Positions 11,401 through 24,354 of a DNA stretch of 64,000 nt are shown in pieces (the stretch's first letter is position 1; each line of letters starts with the position of its first letter). The notes beneath the pieces were generated by a model that saw only the letters and a program-made list of their open reading frames with translations, was not told the origin of the DNA and ran no database searches. The translations under genes and the position numbers were made by a program. This stretch comes from Mytilus californianus (Eukaryota > Mollusca > Bivalvia > Mytilida > Mytilidae), in NCBI RefSeq assembly GCF_021869535.1, contig NW_026262659.1:7254001-7318000 (forward strand), given 5' to 3'.

Positions 11401-13197
11401 TATCTCAGTTGAAATTACCATTGTAACGTTTTTTTACGTTTTTTAAATCATGTCTCACAAATTATAAGCCTGTGATCTTGTATTACAATTGACATAAAAT
11501 CAGTAGTTATGATAGCCATTACTACTGAACTTAATTCTAATATTAAAATCACCCTTTTCTTTCTTCTGTTAGGCCCTTGGCCTTTTATACCTACAATCTT
11601 ATTTTTCATTTTGAATGTAAAGAAAAATCAATATTTTGCCTATTTTATTCCCTTCTTTAATTTAATATTCTATATCAGTCAGTTCTTAGTTATAATCACA
11701 TCGAGGCTTAATATTCCTCGTTTTGGAAGGATTGGTTTTCTTTATACTTAGTTTGATTTTAACTCTTTATTTCATTACATCAGCATTTACTAAATAAACC
11801 TATAGAAAATATTCATGTCCCATTTTAAGTCAGGGAAGGAAGTCCTCTGAAAAGATACTACGCAGTAATAGGATTCGATAGTTAATTACAAAAACGATTA
11901 ATATACCATAAGTTTAATTAACATAAAGACTAAAATAATTGATTTATATACAACAGTCATGAATCTAAATAGGTTTGGTAACTTAATATTGTTATTTATT
12001 AAAAGAATATTAAACATAGCATATGTCACTGACTCAAACGAACTACATGAGACATTGATATGTTATTTTGACATTTATTGACATATTCTTTTGTTTTCAG
12101 TATAATAATCTTAGAAGGATTATTTAGAAGGTACTGATTAAAGACAAAGAGACAAACCAATGAACCATACATTGGAGAAGATTAGGAGCTTTACTTAAAA
12201 CGTACATACAAATGTTTACAGTTGATGTCCGTATGTCTAGATATCTTTTAAGTTTTTATTGTATTGTGGGATTGCTGTTTCGTTCATGTATACCCAAAAA
12301 TTTTCTAGTTATACCAGTTTTATTATTATCCTTTTGGAACATTATATGTCATTAAATGAAATATGTGTTACAAAAAATTAAAAATAGAATAAATCCAGCA
12401 TCAATAAATTGAATAAATGCAGTAATGAATTGATTTGCGAATAGTTTTATCACGATACCCTAAAAAGTTAAAATGCACAAACGAAAGATGTGTTATATAT
12501 ATTATTATCCTGGTTAATAATGAATCCTCACTTACAAAGATTGAGATTGCACATTTTCAGACTCCCCATCTGATTGACACCATTTATTGAATATACCTCA
12601 TCACAACATTTCCGAGGGCCATATTTTACTGTAGAAAAAATGTCGGAAAGAACTTTAGAAAATAGACAAAGTGTCCAGATTTGATTCATCTTACTCGTAG
12701 TTAACCCATTTTCTGTCATAGTCCTCAACTGCATCAATTTTCTTTCGATTGTTTGGCTGGGAATGCATATGAAGTATGTATTACCTCAGTTGAAACTATA
12801 TTCTAGGGATTGCTATCCTATCATGATTTCGCTTATCGATGTGAAAATTTCACGGACGCTACATGATTCGGTTGACCTTCAAGCGATATATATGTCACAG
12901 ACTGTCACGGACATATTGGTCTGAAGTAGACACAGCACTGTCTATCATATCGTGCCCCTTTATTATATAAACGAATGCACCTTTTTGCCAGATATTCAAC
13001 ACAAAAGGTGTCATTAATGGATCAGTATCTACTTCACATTCGTTAACACATGAGGTTATCCAGGTATTTTTCTGTATACTATATTGTCGAATGTTTTTTG
13101 TTCGTCTTTTATTTTTTTCTGTCTTTTGTTGAGATATAGATTAGAATAGCCCCTTGTTTCTTCTTCCCCTTTAGAGGTTGATGTAACAAGGCTATCA
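11401..13197. other. No supported feature
   Basis: AT-rich. An 80-codon frame at 11509-11751 is hydrophobic but matches nothing I know and has no supporting context. Confidence 0.45.
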
Positions 13198-13357
13198 TAA
13201 TTTTGATATGGTCATAATTAAAAATTAACTGTGTACAAATCTTTGAATTCTTCGAAATGCAAAGGATTTTCTACCCCAGGAATGTATTACCGTAGCTGTA
13301 TTTGGCAAACCCTTTCAGAATGTTGGGTCTATAATGCTCTTCAACTTTTATTTGAAT
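13198..13357 (+). repeat. Hammerhead-repeat monomer relic lacking the ribozyme
   Basis: Resembles the 342-bp monomer upstream part (atatggtcat, ccccaggaatgtattacc, gtatttggca, atgctcttcaac) but stops before the hammerhead core. The region 13358-14040 after it shows nothing else I can support. Confidence 0.6.
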
Positions 13358-14115
13358 CACATGATATACTCTTTGAAGAACGTAAAAGAAAATCTACCGA
13401 GATATTTAAAATGCTTTATGTTTCATCATCAATCACTTGTCAATTACAATAAATATAGATGGATTTATTCCACCAGTTTAATGGTTTCAAAGTATTAAAA
13501 TTCCCATGAAGCATTGATTTTAAATAAATCCCGGAAACAAATGTACTTTCTCTAACTATAATGGTAAAATCAATAAGTAAAATTTCTAACATTAAAATGT
13601 CCTTCATCTCTTTAACGAGCTTTAAATAGGAAAAGAGCACAATGAATCATTTCAAAATCCTACACTGGTAAAAGTTATTCGTCTGCTTTAATATCCATTT
13701 TAAGAAAATTTAGTAAGTGCTGACGTAATATTTGTAGACTTTTTAACTTTTATACACCGTAAGGTTTGTCATGTGGTGATTTGTTAGGTTGGTCAGTTTA
13801 CTTTCAGCCTTTTAAATATTTACATTTCAAATAGGAAGAATTGTGATTTACAATGTTATGCCGTAATTATACCATTTTAAAGTTTTAAAATTTGTTTAAA
13901 GCCACCGAATTATCCACCATGCAGATTGCTTATATAATGGAAAAGAAAGGGTATGAGGTACTCTATTCATTACACAAATTCGTACATGCTTCAAGAAACA
14001 GTGCTTTGCATCTCAAACATTTCAAATCCGACCTTAATTAGGAAAAGCTCACACCTCCACTTTTTTGTTTTTTGTTTTGTTTATAAGCTCTTCATTTTTA
14101 ATAAGCTTTGGATTT

Positions 14116-14159
14116 TCATCACCGAAGAGACATTTAATATCGAAATGCGCATCTGGTGC
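14116..14159 (+). ncRNA. Hammerhead ribozyme motif, subfamily 2 (decayed core)
   Basis: Order: helix I 5' strand TCATCA, core CCGAAGA (consensus CTGATGA, two changes), helix II GACATTTAATATC, GAA, palindromic helix III ATGCGCAT (14145-14152), C at the cleavage position (14153), and helix I 3' strand TGGTGC. Helix I pairs over five positions with one wobble. The core substitutions make self-cleavage unlikely, but the architecture is that of a type I hammerhead. Confidence 0.65.
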
Positions 14160-14256
14160 AGACAAATTGGGACCGTTAATGTGATTCTAACTCATCCAAG
14201 ACTTGTTAGTGATAAGTACAGCATTCCAGATAATTCCCTTATTTTACAAATTTTGA

Positions 14257-14298
14257 GCATTCCTGATGAACAAAAATCCAGAAAAGCGATTCGGACGA
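14257..14298 (+). ncRNA. Hammerhead-like motif, subfamily 3
   Basis: Helix I GCATTC, intact core CTGATGA, a degenerate helix II (ACAAAAATCCA), GAA, near-palindromic helix III AAGCGATT, C, and a GGACGA helix I 3' strand. Helix I pairs at four of six positions. It lies about 100 bases downstream of the subfamily 2 motif. Confidence 0.5.
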
Positions 14299-14319
14299 AC
14301 TTCTTTATTATACCATGCA

Positions 14320-15264
14320 GAAAAGATATATGGGCTATGAGCAACGATAGAATTCATTAGGATTCTACCACTAATATTATAATAATGGTCTACATTTACA
14401 GGAAAAAAAATTTATGCGTTTGGTATATTATGTTATATTCCCAGTATTTCGATAACGTGTTGTCTCATAACCAATCGATTAGTATCCCTTTCGTCTTTTC
14501 AGATGTCGTATTTTCCTTTTTATGAAAGTATAAAAGAGTTCAGCTGTCTTATTCTAATGCCAACAACGACAAAAATTGTGTTTTAGTAGAATTGTACTAC
14601 ATTCTTTTTTCAGTAAAATAAATATTGAATAAAAGGCATCGTATGGACAGACTACAATAAACAACAAGGCAACGAAAAAGGTCTTCTTTCCTATAGTATT
14701 TATTAATCTTTACAGTCGCTCGAACGTACATATAACTATACTAAACAATGTGAGATAACCATCACGGTTCAGGGTTTTCCAGATTCAACTGATTCGTAAA
14801 AGGTCATACAATTTATTTTTTACACATTAAAATACGTCTGCAGCCAACATAATAAATATTTCATAATGGTTAGATTTCTGCAAATTAATGGGAAACATCA
14901 TTTGATGATTGTTCTGTTTCCTATATTTAGTCGGACAATACAAGTTTCAAATTGCCTTTTCAAACGTTGAATGTTACTAGAATTGTGTTATCTTACAATT
15001 ACAAACCTCATTTCCATTAAATGCATATTTCCAGACGTAACAAATAGATGAAACGTAATGTGTCGGTTTGTAAAAAAACCCAAATCACCAAGGCAAATTA
15101 CTTTTTCAAAGGGATTCTTCGTCAAAAACGTTAAAAAGTTTACTGGAAACTTTAGAAAAAACACCAGTCGTAAATTCAAAGTTTATCTTTGTGGCACATC
15201 AAAACAAAAAGAAATTAAAAATGATTATTTTAAAGTCGGTAAACAGATCAGCATAAAGAAAAAT
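14320..15264. other. No supported feature
   Basis: Two overlapping frames on opposite strands at 14988-15288 are open but matched to nothing; one leads directly into the short tandem repeat that follows. Confidence 0.4.
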
Positions 15265-15420
15265 CTTGTCCTGTGTGATGGAACTTGACCTGTGTGATGG
15301 AACTTGTCCTGTGTGATGGAACTTGTCCAGTGTTATTTGTATTGTAATGGGCCTTGCCCTGTGTAATTTGCATTGTAATGGGTCATTATCCTGTGTGATG
15401 CATATTGTAACGGATATTTA
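15265..15420. repeat. 19-bp tandem repeat with degenerate extension
   Basis: Three units of cttgtcctgtgtgatggaa (15265-15321) and a partial fourth, followed by longer degenerate units with tgtaatgggccttgccctgt-like content to about 15420. Confidence 0.8.
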
Positions 15421-15487
15421 GCCGGAATAATTTGTTTTCTTAGGGGTGTTTGTAGGAATAACATTTCTTGCCTGCGTAATTTGTATA

Positions 15488-15575
15488 ATAAAGGGTGTTT
15501 TGATCTTGTACTGTGTTTTTGTTATATGTAATATAAAGGGTGTTTTGATCTTGTACTGTATTTTTGTATTTAAAT
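15488..15575. repeat. 45-bp direct repeat, two copies
   Basis: The block starting ataaagggtgttttgatc recurs exactly 45 bases later (15488 and 15533), nearly identical over about 35 bases. Confidence 0.75.
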
Positions 15576-17205
15576 GCCTGGTTGTGATGCTCTCAAAATT
15601 GTACCACACATTTGGTGTTAAATTTGACTGAAATGGAAATGAATTCATTGTCAAAGCCCTCTAAAACAGTGAAATAGGGAATTATATTTTTATTGTTGGG
15701 TTTACGGTGTATGTTTGTGAAAGATGGGGAATAGGGCCTATATGACTACCAAAAACTTTAAGAAGCAAACGGTTCAATTAAATTAGAATCTAATAAATTA
15801 GTTGACGAGGTTTTCTGTTGCAAATAGACATACTTGTCGTTAGTCTGGTGCATGGAATTATTATTAAATATTGCATATTGTTAGTTACAATCAAATATAA
15901 TCTATGGACAATTTAACCTAAAATATACTTGCAATGAAGACGAGTAATCATTTAGAATACTTGAGGCGTCTGTTATCCAGTCGTAAAACACAAGGTTGCA
16001 GTGAAAGATCCAATGAAGGATTCTGTTTTGTAATTATGTGGTATTTGTGATTTTAATTAACTCTATGCAATTATACATGTTATACGAGAAGTGTTTTCAA
16101 TTCCATCTTTGAATAAAGCATTCAGAATGCTAGATATTTAATGATGATTGTTTTAGTTGCACATTTAAAGGCGCAAATCAGAGAATTTATCTTTTTCGGA
16201 TATTGTTCATAGTGTTATGTCTCTCCTCTTGAATTTGATATTTTAATGGAAATTATTTTCAAAGGTTTTCAAGCGTTACGACCGGAATTTGTGAGGTTCC
16301 ATTTCAAATGATGATATTTCTGCCATTGTAGAAATTCTTCCTACGTTTGATTTTTTTTCTATAAGCAATGCATTAATATGTCATCATGACCCCTTAGTAG
16401 CCCTATAACAGAACAAAACTTAGTGTTTTTTAATCAGGAAAAGAACGAATGGTCTTATAAAGGAGAAGACGTCAAAGAGACAGCAATTTAACGACACAAA
16501 TAAACAAAGACATGTGGAGGTCAATATACAGTTTTAAACAAATTAAAGTTGTCCAAGCAATATATCAATCCGTCCAAATCGAAAAAGACGTAAATAATTG
16601 AAACTATCAAAGACCAACCATCGACGCCAAATTTAAAGAAAAGGAGGAGAGTATAGAAACCAGGACTAACACAACAACATAACAGAAGAAAATATTGACA
16701 TTTTATATTAAATACGTTTATGATAATTTATTGTTCCGACTTTTCAAATGATTTTAAGATCAAAATAACCGTTTCAAACTAAAAATCATTTACTAGTGAT
16801 TGATTTGTTAACAAATATCCCTAAATGGAGAGCAAGGTTGCAAACCCAATTGTCAAAACACTGTTTATGCAGCTCCTCAATTTTTCTGTTGATTAGGATT
16901 ATAAACGTATTTACACTTTTGGTATTTAGCTATATTTTGCCTCTGAATGACCTTAGATCTACTCCGAATCACCTTTTGACGTCAGGCAACAATCACTTTT
17001 TAATTGTGACGTCAAATGTTTTGAATTATGATGTAAAAGTTTACGGGAACATGTGTGATTTTACGTAATGGCGAACAAATTTACATACAAGTGTAAATAC
17101 GTCTATTAGATTGCATAATAAGAGTTATTGATAATGAGGTCAGAACCTTTTCAGTACATTTCATTTCACAATTGAGAATAAAATGTATTAGAAAATGAAA
17201 ACAAC
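15576..17205. other. No supported gene
   Basis: The segment around 16436-16690 (gtcaaagagacagcaattt...) has the flavour of a dispersed mussel repeat but has no second copy here. A 90-codon frame at 16796-17068 is not recognised. Confidence 0.4.
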
Positions 17206-17411
17206 ATTTTATCAATTTCATCCGAAGCGAATTTCTGTATGACCTTCATCAGCAAAGCATAATACATGCATTTGAAAGCAAAGGACGTATAAGAACCGAA
17301 ACAAATGAAGAGCTAACAGGACTTAAGAATAATAGCCAAATTCATCTAAGGTCAATTTTGCCTGCGGGAGTTGAAACCTTAGTTTCTTTATAATTTATAA
17401 TTCATAAACAG
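17206..17411 (+). repeat. Dispersed repeat family G, copy 1
   Basis: Matches 62215-62400: gcatttgaaagc, ggaaccgaaac, gaagagcta, and agttgaaaccttagt near the end. Noncoding. Confidence 0.7.
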
Positions 17412-18827
17412 ACAAATGTGCATATTGTATTTGCTTTTTTCTTAGTAACAATCTTTAATCCTTGTACATGTATTCTACACCAATAGAATGCCTTTTTCTG
17501 TTATATTGTTTTTGTTATATCATATCAAGCTATTGTTTATCAACTCGTTACCCATACTTTTTGTATCCATGCAATGCCATATTACGGTCCAGCTTATCAG
17601 AAACACTAATTTCTGGGCATATAAAACTGTTGTCCTTATAACTGTTCTGTGACTGACCTTTGATGTCTTATTTCCATATAATTATGTACTGTCAGACGTA
17701 GTTTACTTCTTCATTTATCATGAGATTTGTTATTCAATTAAACTGTCAGTTGATTCCGTACCATTAATTATTGTGTAGATAATACTATAATTATATATAC
17801 AACAAAGAAACCTAATATCAATCTTTAATGTTCTTATTGGCTACGTGAGTTCATTCAATCGGTAACTTTGTGATTTAGTTTTCCTCGATGTAGTAATTAC
17901 TTTGTTCTCGTTTGCGAGTTCGAACAACATTCCTGAGTGAAGGTATATATATTTAAAATTAGTTAAAATTTGTTCATGATTTGTTCATGATTTGATTTAA
18001 TTATTTTTTTGTGATGTTGTACCCTTTTAGACTTGTTTTATATATATATATATATATAGTGTATTAGTCTATTATTAGTATATTAGTTATAGACATAACC
18101 ATTTTCCGCACGTTCTATATACAACAAAAAGACATCTTGTTTGATTGTCGATGAAAAAAAATATTAACCATAGACAAAAGGACTACAGTAACCACATGTC
18201 TTATTCTCATGCATACAGTACAATATATATTCGCCTACCTTACCGTAACCTAGTCCAAGATTTTGACATCAAGCATATTTAGATGTGAAGAAAAACAAGA
18301 GATAAGGCTAATATCATACTAAAATGTGGAGAAGAAACAAATATCATTTGCTAAATAACATATTCATTTCCCTAATGACAATCACATATTGAATATTAAA
18401 CAAAGACACACGAATAACGACTGGTAAACACACTCATTAATATCCACATAGATCTTTAATCAACAACCTGCTGGTTTTGCAGAATTCATCAAAGTGAATA
18501 CAAAACATAAATGATAAGTAATTGATAATAAATACCTATCACGATACAATAAAAATTTCATGTAAAAGACAAGCCTTTATTGTTTCTGATTAATTTATTC
18601 ATAACTCTTATAAATTCGGGACACTGTACTTTTAATTGGAATAGGTTACTCGACAGGCGCCTCTACTAGAGCAGGAATTCACTTTCACCTCCGGTTTTGT
18701 GGATGGGTTTATGTTGCTCAATCTTTATGTGTAATGCTTTGTTATTGTTGTTTGTCTTATCGTCGATCTTCTTTTTGACTAAGATATTTTTATTGGACTT
18801 TTGATTGCCCCTTTTATATCATTTCTC
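17412..18827. other. No supported gene; short (TA)n
   Basis: Holds a (TA)9-10 microsatellite at 18040-18058. Nothing else recognised. Confidence 0.45.
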
Positions 18828-19098
18828 TATTTTTGACATTTTTACCTATTATGTCTGTTTGTTTTGTTCACACATTGTTGTCAATATAATGGAATTTTAT
18901 ATGATTGTCATACAAATGAGAGGTTTAAGTAGCTATAAAACCAGGTTTAATCCACCATTTTCTACAAAGGGAAATGCCTGTACAAAGTCAGGAATATGAC
19001 AGTTGTTTTCTATTCGTTTGATATGTTTGAGCCTTTGCAAAGGGACTTTTCGTTTTGAATTTTCCTTGGAGTTCGGTATTTTTGTTATTTTACTTTTT
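18828..19098 (+). repeat. Dispersed repeat family B, copy 1
   Basis: Family B signature in order: tttttgacatttttacc, tgtctgtttgtt, ataaaaccaggtttaatcc, agtcaggaatatgacagttg, attttccttggagttcggta. Noncoding; the open frames at 18805-18999 and 19055-19348 start in or overlap it and are incidental. Carries a two-hairpin module at 18956-18992. Confidence 0.8.
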
Positions 19099-19565
19099 GA
19101 CATATTACTTAAACGAACTGTTTATATGTGTAGAATGCCTGTTGTCTTCTAGTTGTCATCGGGTAATTTTTGTTAATTGTTTTATTAATATCGACCAGAA
19201 CAAAATCATTTCATGCAAATACAAATCAAGAAACACTGTTGAAAACATAAAACTGGAAGTAACGGAAAACTTACACATGTCACAAGACAAAGTGTCCAGT
19301 GAAAAGGCTGTGTCAAAGTTTGATTTCTTTAAAGATAGATGTGGATAGTATGCAAGGAAATCATAACACCCAACCTTTAACCAGCAGTCCTTTTTAATAA
19401 CCACCTAACAGGCATTATGTCACCTATAGTCAGACAAAACAGACAATTTCAGGAACAAATCAGATATATTTGAGGGACATATAAGATATTATCAAATATT
19501 TTCTCCAAGTCTAGTACTTTTCAAAATTTTGGAAGGCTCCTTTTTTCTAAATCAACCAAATATTT

Positions 19566-20320
19566 TTAGCTCACCTGGCCTAAATGGCCAAGTGAGCTTT
19601 TCTCAACACTAAGCGTCCGTCGTCCGTCGTTATTGCCCCTAAATGACAAATATTACCATTTTTTTTATTTTTGCCTTTTATCTTCAAAACTATCATAGAT
19701 TGAAAGTAACTTTAAGTTGCAAAAATGATCAGCAAGACAAGATCTACGAATGAGTATGCATTGTTGAAATCATCAGTCGACTCCTATTTAGAGTTATTGC
19801 CCTTTGATGACAATTTTTACCCATTTTTTTGTGTTTTTGCCTTATATCTTAAAAAAATATAATATATAGAGATAAATTCTCAAATTAACAAAAATTATCA
19901 GGAAGACAAGATCTACATTTAAAACTATATGGAGAAAATTTTCCGACGACTCCTTATTGGAGTTATTGCCGTTTAATGACGATTTTTACAATTTATTTGC
20001 ATTTTGCCTTTAAATAACAAAAATGATCAGCAAAGCAAGATCCACAAACAAGTTACATTTTACAGATATAGTTAGTAGACTGTCACTCTTCATGGGAGTG
20101 AATGCCTTTAAATGAGGATATTTTTACCCTCTTTTGTATTTTGAGCAAAAACTAAAGAAGATAGAGAGAAACTAAACAGACAAAATGATCAGCAGTACAA
20201 GATCAACAAAAAAGAAATTTTTGTCATGAACTCTATTCTTGTCTACAAAGTTGGAGAGAGTCCATTGTTGATTATGCAGTTAGACTTAGGTGAGCGACAC
20301 AGGCTCTTTAGAGCCTCTAG
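19566..20320 (+). mobile_element. Non-autonomous Helentron/HINE-like element
   Basis: The left end begins with agctcacct (19568-19576), within a hairpin agctcacctggcc/tggccaagtgagct. The right end has the subterminal inverse aggtgagcg (20288-20296), then a perfect hairpin aggctctt/tagagcct-type palindrome at 20301-20316 followed directly by CTAG (20317-20320). Between them lie about four degenerate tandem units of 165-200 bp, each containing gttattgcc, tttttgcctt and atgatcagcaagacaagatc. A subterminal inverted repeat, internal tandem repeats and a 3' terminal hairpin are the described hallmarks of non-autonomous Helentrons. No transposase is present. The class assignment is inferred from structure. 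Confidence 0.65.
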
Positions 20321-21210
20321 TTTAATGTAGCAATAATTCGCTTTGTCTGCACATGAGGCGTCAAATCAAGAACTTCTAGAAAGCCATTTAAATGACAAAT
20401 AAGGAAACAATATATTACACGCTCCATTGTTATACCCGTTCACTGCTACATCATTGTTTTTACGTAAAACTATGACATTAACGACATTAATCATGAAATC
20501 CTCATATACAGCCTGCTCCCAGTTTCTCAAGCAGAGAGGTATAACCAACCACAAAGATCGTCCATGATTATTCTATATTTACCAATTACACAATCTGTCC
20601 TCCGTGAGGGACAAAATAGTGAATCCAGTTTTGGAAAGTTCTACGCCCCTAGCAAGAAAAAGACCCATTCAGCATCATCTGTTAAGAAAAGGCTTGTTTC
20701 TGAGGCTAAATATTCCAAAAATTCCTATATTTTCATGTATTTCGCGAAGCAGTCAATATTCTCCCTTTTGTATTTGATCCATGCACCCCTTTGTTGTTCA
20801 TTTTCATTTTATATCAATTTACCTATTTTTACTACTTGGGCGTAAAGAACCAATAATTAAACATTCATAAAATCCTTATTTTATATCTCAAATCCTATCT
20901 GTAAAACTCATAAAACATTTTCAAAATGAAAATCTATAAAATATTTGTACAATGGTAATTATCGAGACAAAAATACGTTCACTGTGTTCTATATTAATAT
21001 CGTAAGAAGATTTTTGATAAATGGGATTAAAGTTCTTTACTTAGCAATATTAATAGGATTACGTTTAAGTACATATAGTTTATAAATGTTGCTAAGATAA
21101 TGTTTGAAGGATATAGTGATCTTCTTCTCTGACCCAATACAGTTTACTATTCTAATAATTTTCCAAAAATTACGTTTTTCATCGGAATTGTAAAAAGATT
21201 AAACAGATTA
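20321..21210. other. No supported feature
   Basis: A 93-codon frame at 20564-20845 is not recognised. Otherwise AT-rich spacer. Confidence 0.4.
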
Positions 21211-22330
21211 ATCTTGCTACTTTTCTAAATAAAGGCAACAGTAGTATACCGCTGTTCAATAGTCACAATTCGATTAAGCAAAACTAAATCCGGGTAACAA
21301 ACTAAAACCGAGGGAAACACATCAACAAAGAGTAAAACAACGAAACAACAGAAACACCGAACTACAACAAAAGCAAACGCCAGCAAACATAGAAACGGAC
21401 TGTAGTTAACAACTGCCATATTCCTGACTTGGTACAGGACGTTTTAAGAAAAAATGGTGGGTTGAACCTGGTTTTATGGCTAGCCAAACCTCTGCAAAAC
21501 AGTCATATTCGGGAATAGGTCACGTTCGGTACTAAGCAGACCAGAAGACGTAGATGGTAAACCAAAATCTAAGACGTGGTAAAAATGTCGTTAGTTAGTT
21601 TAGACACAGACACATCGTATAGATCTATTAATTCGTGATGGTGTCCATAAAATTTACGGAGTGTCATTTTTAATCTTTACTCCTCATAACTCTGTTGGAG
21701 CAGTTTCTGCGTAAGGAGCACACTCCTGTATATTAAGTCCGTATAGTGTAAACATGCACAAGCATAACGTATCAATTGAGATATGTAAACACCATACGAC
21801 AGGGCAGAGGGTATCATACTCCTATGAAATGGGAAATTGATAATAGGGAAGTTGAAATCATCCCGTTTGTCATAGATTTTAGTCTGAAGTCGTCCATCTG
21901 TGTCAATATTGAGGAAAAGGTCAAGGTATGAATCAGTCCATCTAGTATCAGTAGTATTCTTAATTTCAAGTTCACTGGGATATATGAGATGCAAGTACTG
22001 ACTGAAATATGGGTTATTCAGTGATAGGACATCATCAATATATCTGAAGGTAAAATTAAAGAATTTCGCAAGGTGCTTTTTCTTTTTGTCTTTTAGAAGG
22101 TTCTGAATTAATTCTTCTTCATACGAGTACAAAAACAAATCGGGCAGTAGGGATGCACAATTAGTACCCAATGGAATACCCGACTGTCTGTTGAAATATC
22201 AATCATCCAAACTCAACAAATATATTGTCGATCAAAAAGTCCAGAATTTGATAATATCATCTTCAGTGCATTTTCTGATAGAATCGGTGTAGTTTTTTCA
22301 TGAAATAAGAATTTTATTATAACCAAGACA
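21211..22330 (-). pseudogene. Penelope-like element subfamily C, RT C-terminal half and 3' UTR
   Basis: The minus strand encodes TEDDIIKF and a frame-shifted FLIDNIFVEFG-like piece upstream of 22171. A 164-codon open stretch follows (22171-21677): GTNCASLLPDLFLYSYEEE, FRYIDDVLSLNNP (intact YIDD catalytic motif), SYLDLFLNIDTDGRL, KIYDKRDDFNFPI and YGVYISQLIRYAC. A frameshifted tail (LRKFYGHHHELIDLYDVSVS, ending TTS stop near 21575) comes next. The 3' UTR runs to 21211 and resembles 34360-35262 but lacks about 560 bases present there. Frameshifts and a stop upstream make it non-functional. No GIY-YIG domain follows the RT. Confidence 0.85.
21423..21456 (-). other. Two-hairpin 3' module, family C type
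   Basis: Minus strand: stem CATTTT...AAAACG (21440-21456), then CCTG-TACCAAGT-CAGG (21423-21438). The last pair of stem 1 is broken in this copy; the intact version is at 27761-27777. Confidence 0.55.
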
Positions 22331-23679
22331 TTTATATCTACGATTCCCATTTTTATAGAAAAAGCTCTAAAAAAATGATTGGTTCATGAAAATTCGGCAA
22401 TAGTAAAAAATACTCATAAGAGTATAGATAAAGTATTTGAATTTCAATAAGCGTTGAGATTCTGAAGCATACCTGGAAAAACGCCTAGGTATTATAATTA
22501 ATCATGCCTATTCGTGATAGCCTTTGTATTGGTAACCTAACAATATATTCTAAAAATAACCTAATTTTTGACACAGCGATGCATTCCACCATCTTTGCTA
22601 AACAAAAACAGGAAATACACGTTGGGGAAATTTTATATCTAGATAGATAACATTTATTGTTGTTATTTACTTTACGTCCAAATTACACATATTTATTCAT
22701 AACCTCCATTTATAAGTATACAATAAACAGGATAGAAGGATAGTATGAAATATTGAATGTCCAGATAAAGGCATACACATGTATGAAAGGTTCTGAGGTC
22801 ATATCTTTTTACCGGTCACTTACGAAATACTACAAAGAATAGGTGAATGCGTTCTTTAACATGCTGAAAAGATATCAAACATGGATATATTATTTCATGT
22901 ATCTTTAAAGGGGCATTAGCTACGAGATATACTAAAAAAATATGATTTTTTTTTGTTCAATCATTAATGCAAGTGATATAGTGAAATACTAATTTGCTTT
23001 TAGCAGCCAATTTAGTTCAATTTAGTAAAAATAAGATAAATAACATCACTGATGAATTATTCACTTGCAAGTAAATAATTCGACCTCTTTTAATCCGTAT
23101 TCATGTGACCTTTAATTTAACCCCTTAGCTGGAGATGAGTTTATACGCATGTATTCAGCTATTAAAAGGGAAAGAATGTCAATACTGAAACTGAAACAAG
23201 GATGAACCATTTGGTTGACTGATTCGATCCACAAAACAATCATTCCAACACAAGTAAAAACGATGATAAACATACTTTTTAACCTACAATATGAATATCA
23301 AACAGACCTAGAACAATCCAATTGCACGTGGTCGCTATCACTTTATGTTTATATTTATGTTTATATCGGGTTATATGACCGTCGGCAGTCTTCGGAGGTT
23401 ATCTCGATGATTAGACTGTTATCTCGGTGGTTAATTAAATGACGTCTGAACAAAAATACACACGAAATTTTGATACATATTATCGAGTCCATGTATTGTT
23501 AATTGGTTATTTTAGATTTTTAGTAATTTATATCTACGTTTTAGTATGTTATAAATCAAACATGAGAATTTGAGTCAAATCGATGAAGATGAATTTGACA
23601 GCTTATACCCCTTCAAACTGTTGGCGAAACTTGCTTGTGTACTTACACTTACACTTAATACCACATACATATTAAATGA
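22331..23679. other. No supported feature
   Basis: AT-rich; a 75-codon frame at 23215-23442 is not recognised. Confidence 0.4.
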
Positions 23680-23960
23680 TTGACGTAGCTAGCTAATATT
23701 AACCTAAACAATTCCGAAAATTTAACATAACATTATTGACGAAGTTAACAGAGAATATACCAAAACTAACAAATCTAAAGGTTTCAAACAACATTATTGA
23801 AGAAGCCAGCTGATGTAAGTCAAACGATTCTGTAGGTTTATGTTACATTATTGTCAGAGCTAGCTTATGTAATATACTAATACTACACAATTGCTTTATA
23901 TTGGTAAAATTACATAAGCTCTCTTACGTTTAACATTCCCCAATTTTCATCGTAAGCAAA
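23680..23960. repeat. Degenerate tandem repeat, about 54-61-bp period
   Basis: The motif cattattg with nearby agctagct-type sequence recurs at 23731, 23792 and 23846, with decayed outer units. Confidence 0.45.
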
Positions 23961-24354
23961 GGTAATTTGTGATTAAAATAAGTGGTCAATAGTTTTTATT
24001 TACATGATTTGATTGCGATGTAACATACCTTGAACGGCCTATCATAAGACAGTGTTAAACTTGAATCTTTGACAAACGTAATGAATACAACTTTCCATTG
24101 GCAATTTCTCTACCAATCGAATTGCGTTGAAAATTATTTTATATCTCTACCTGTGTGACGTTTACATTCTGACGTCAAACACGCGATTCTACGCCAGAGT
24201 TAATGTTAAAATTACGATTCGGTCCCAGTGCTTAAAATCCCTCGATCCTTTATGGGTTGATTTGGCATACATAAATAAAATACAAAAATAAGTAAGCAAT
24301 GAACGAGATTGTTAAATGTGATATATGCTTTTTTGTGCTTCTTTGTTAAATATT

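Noticed and set aside
13953..14360. 135-codon open frame, the longest outside RTs and the transposase
   Set aside because: It reads through two hammerhead-repeat motifs (14116-14159, 14257-14298), which explains the peptide; no protein family resemblance.
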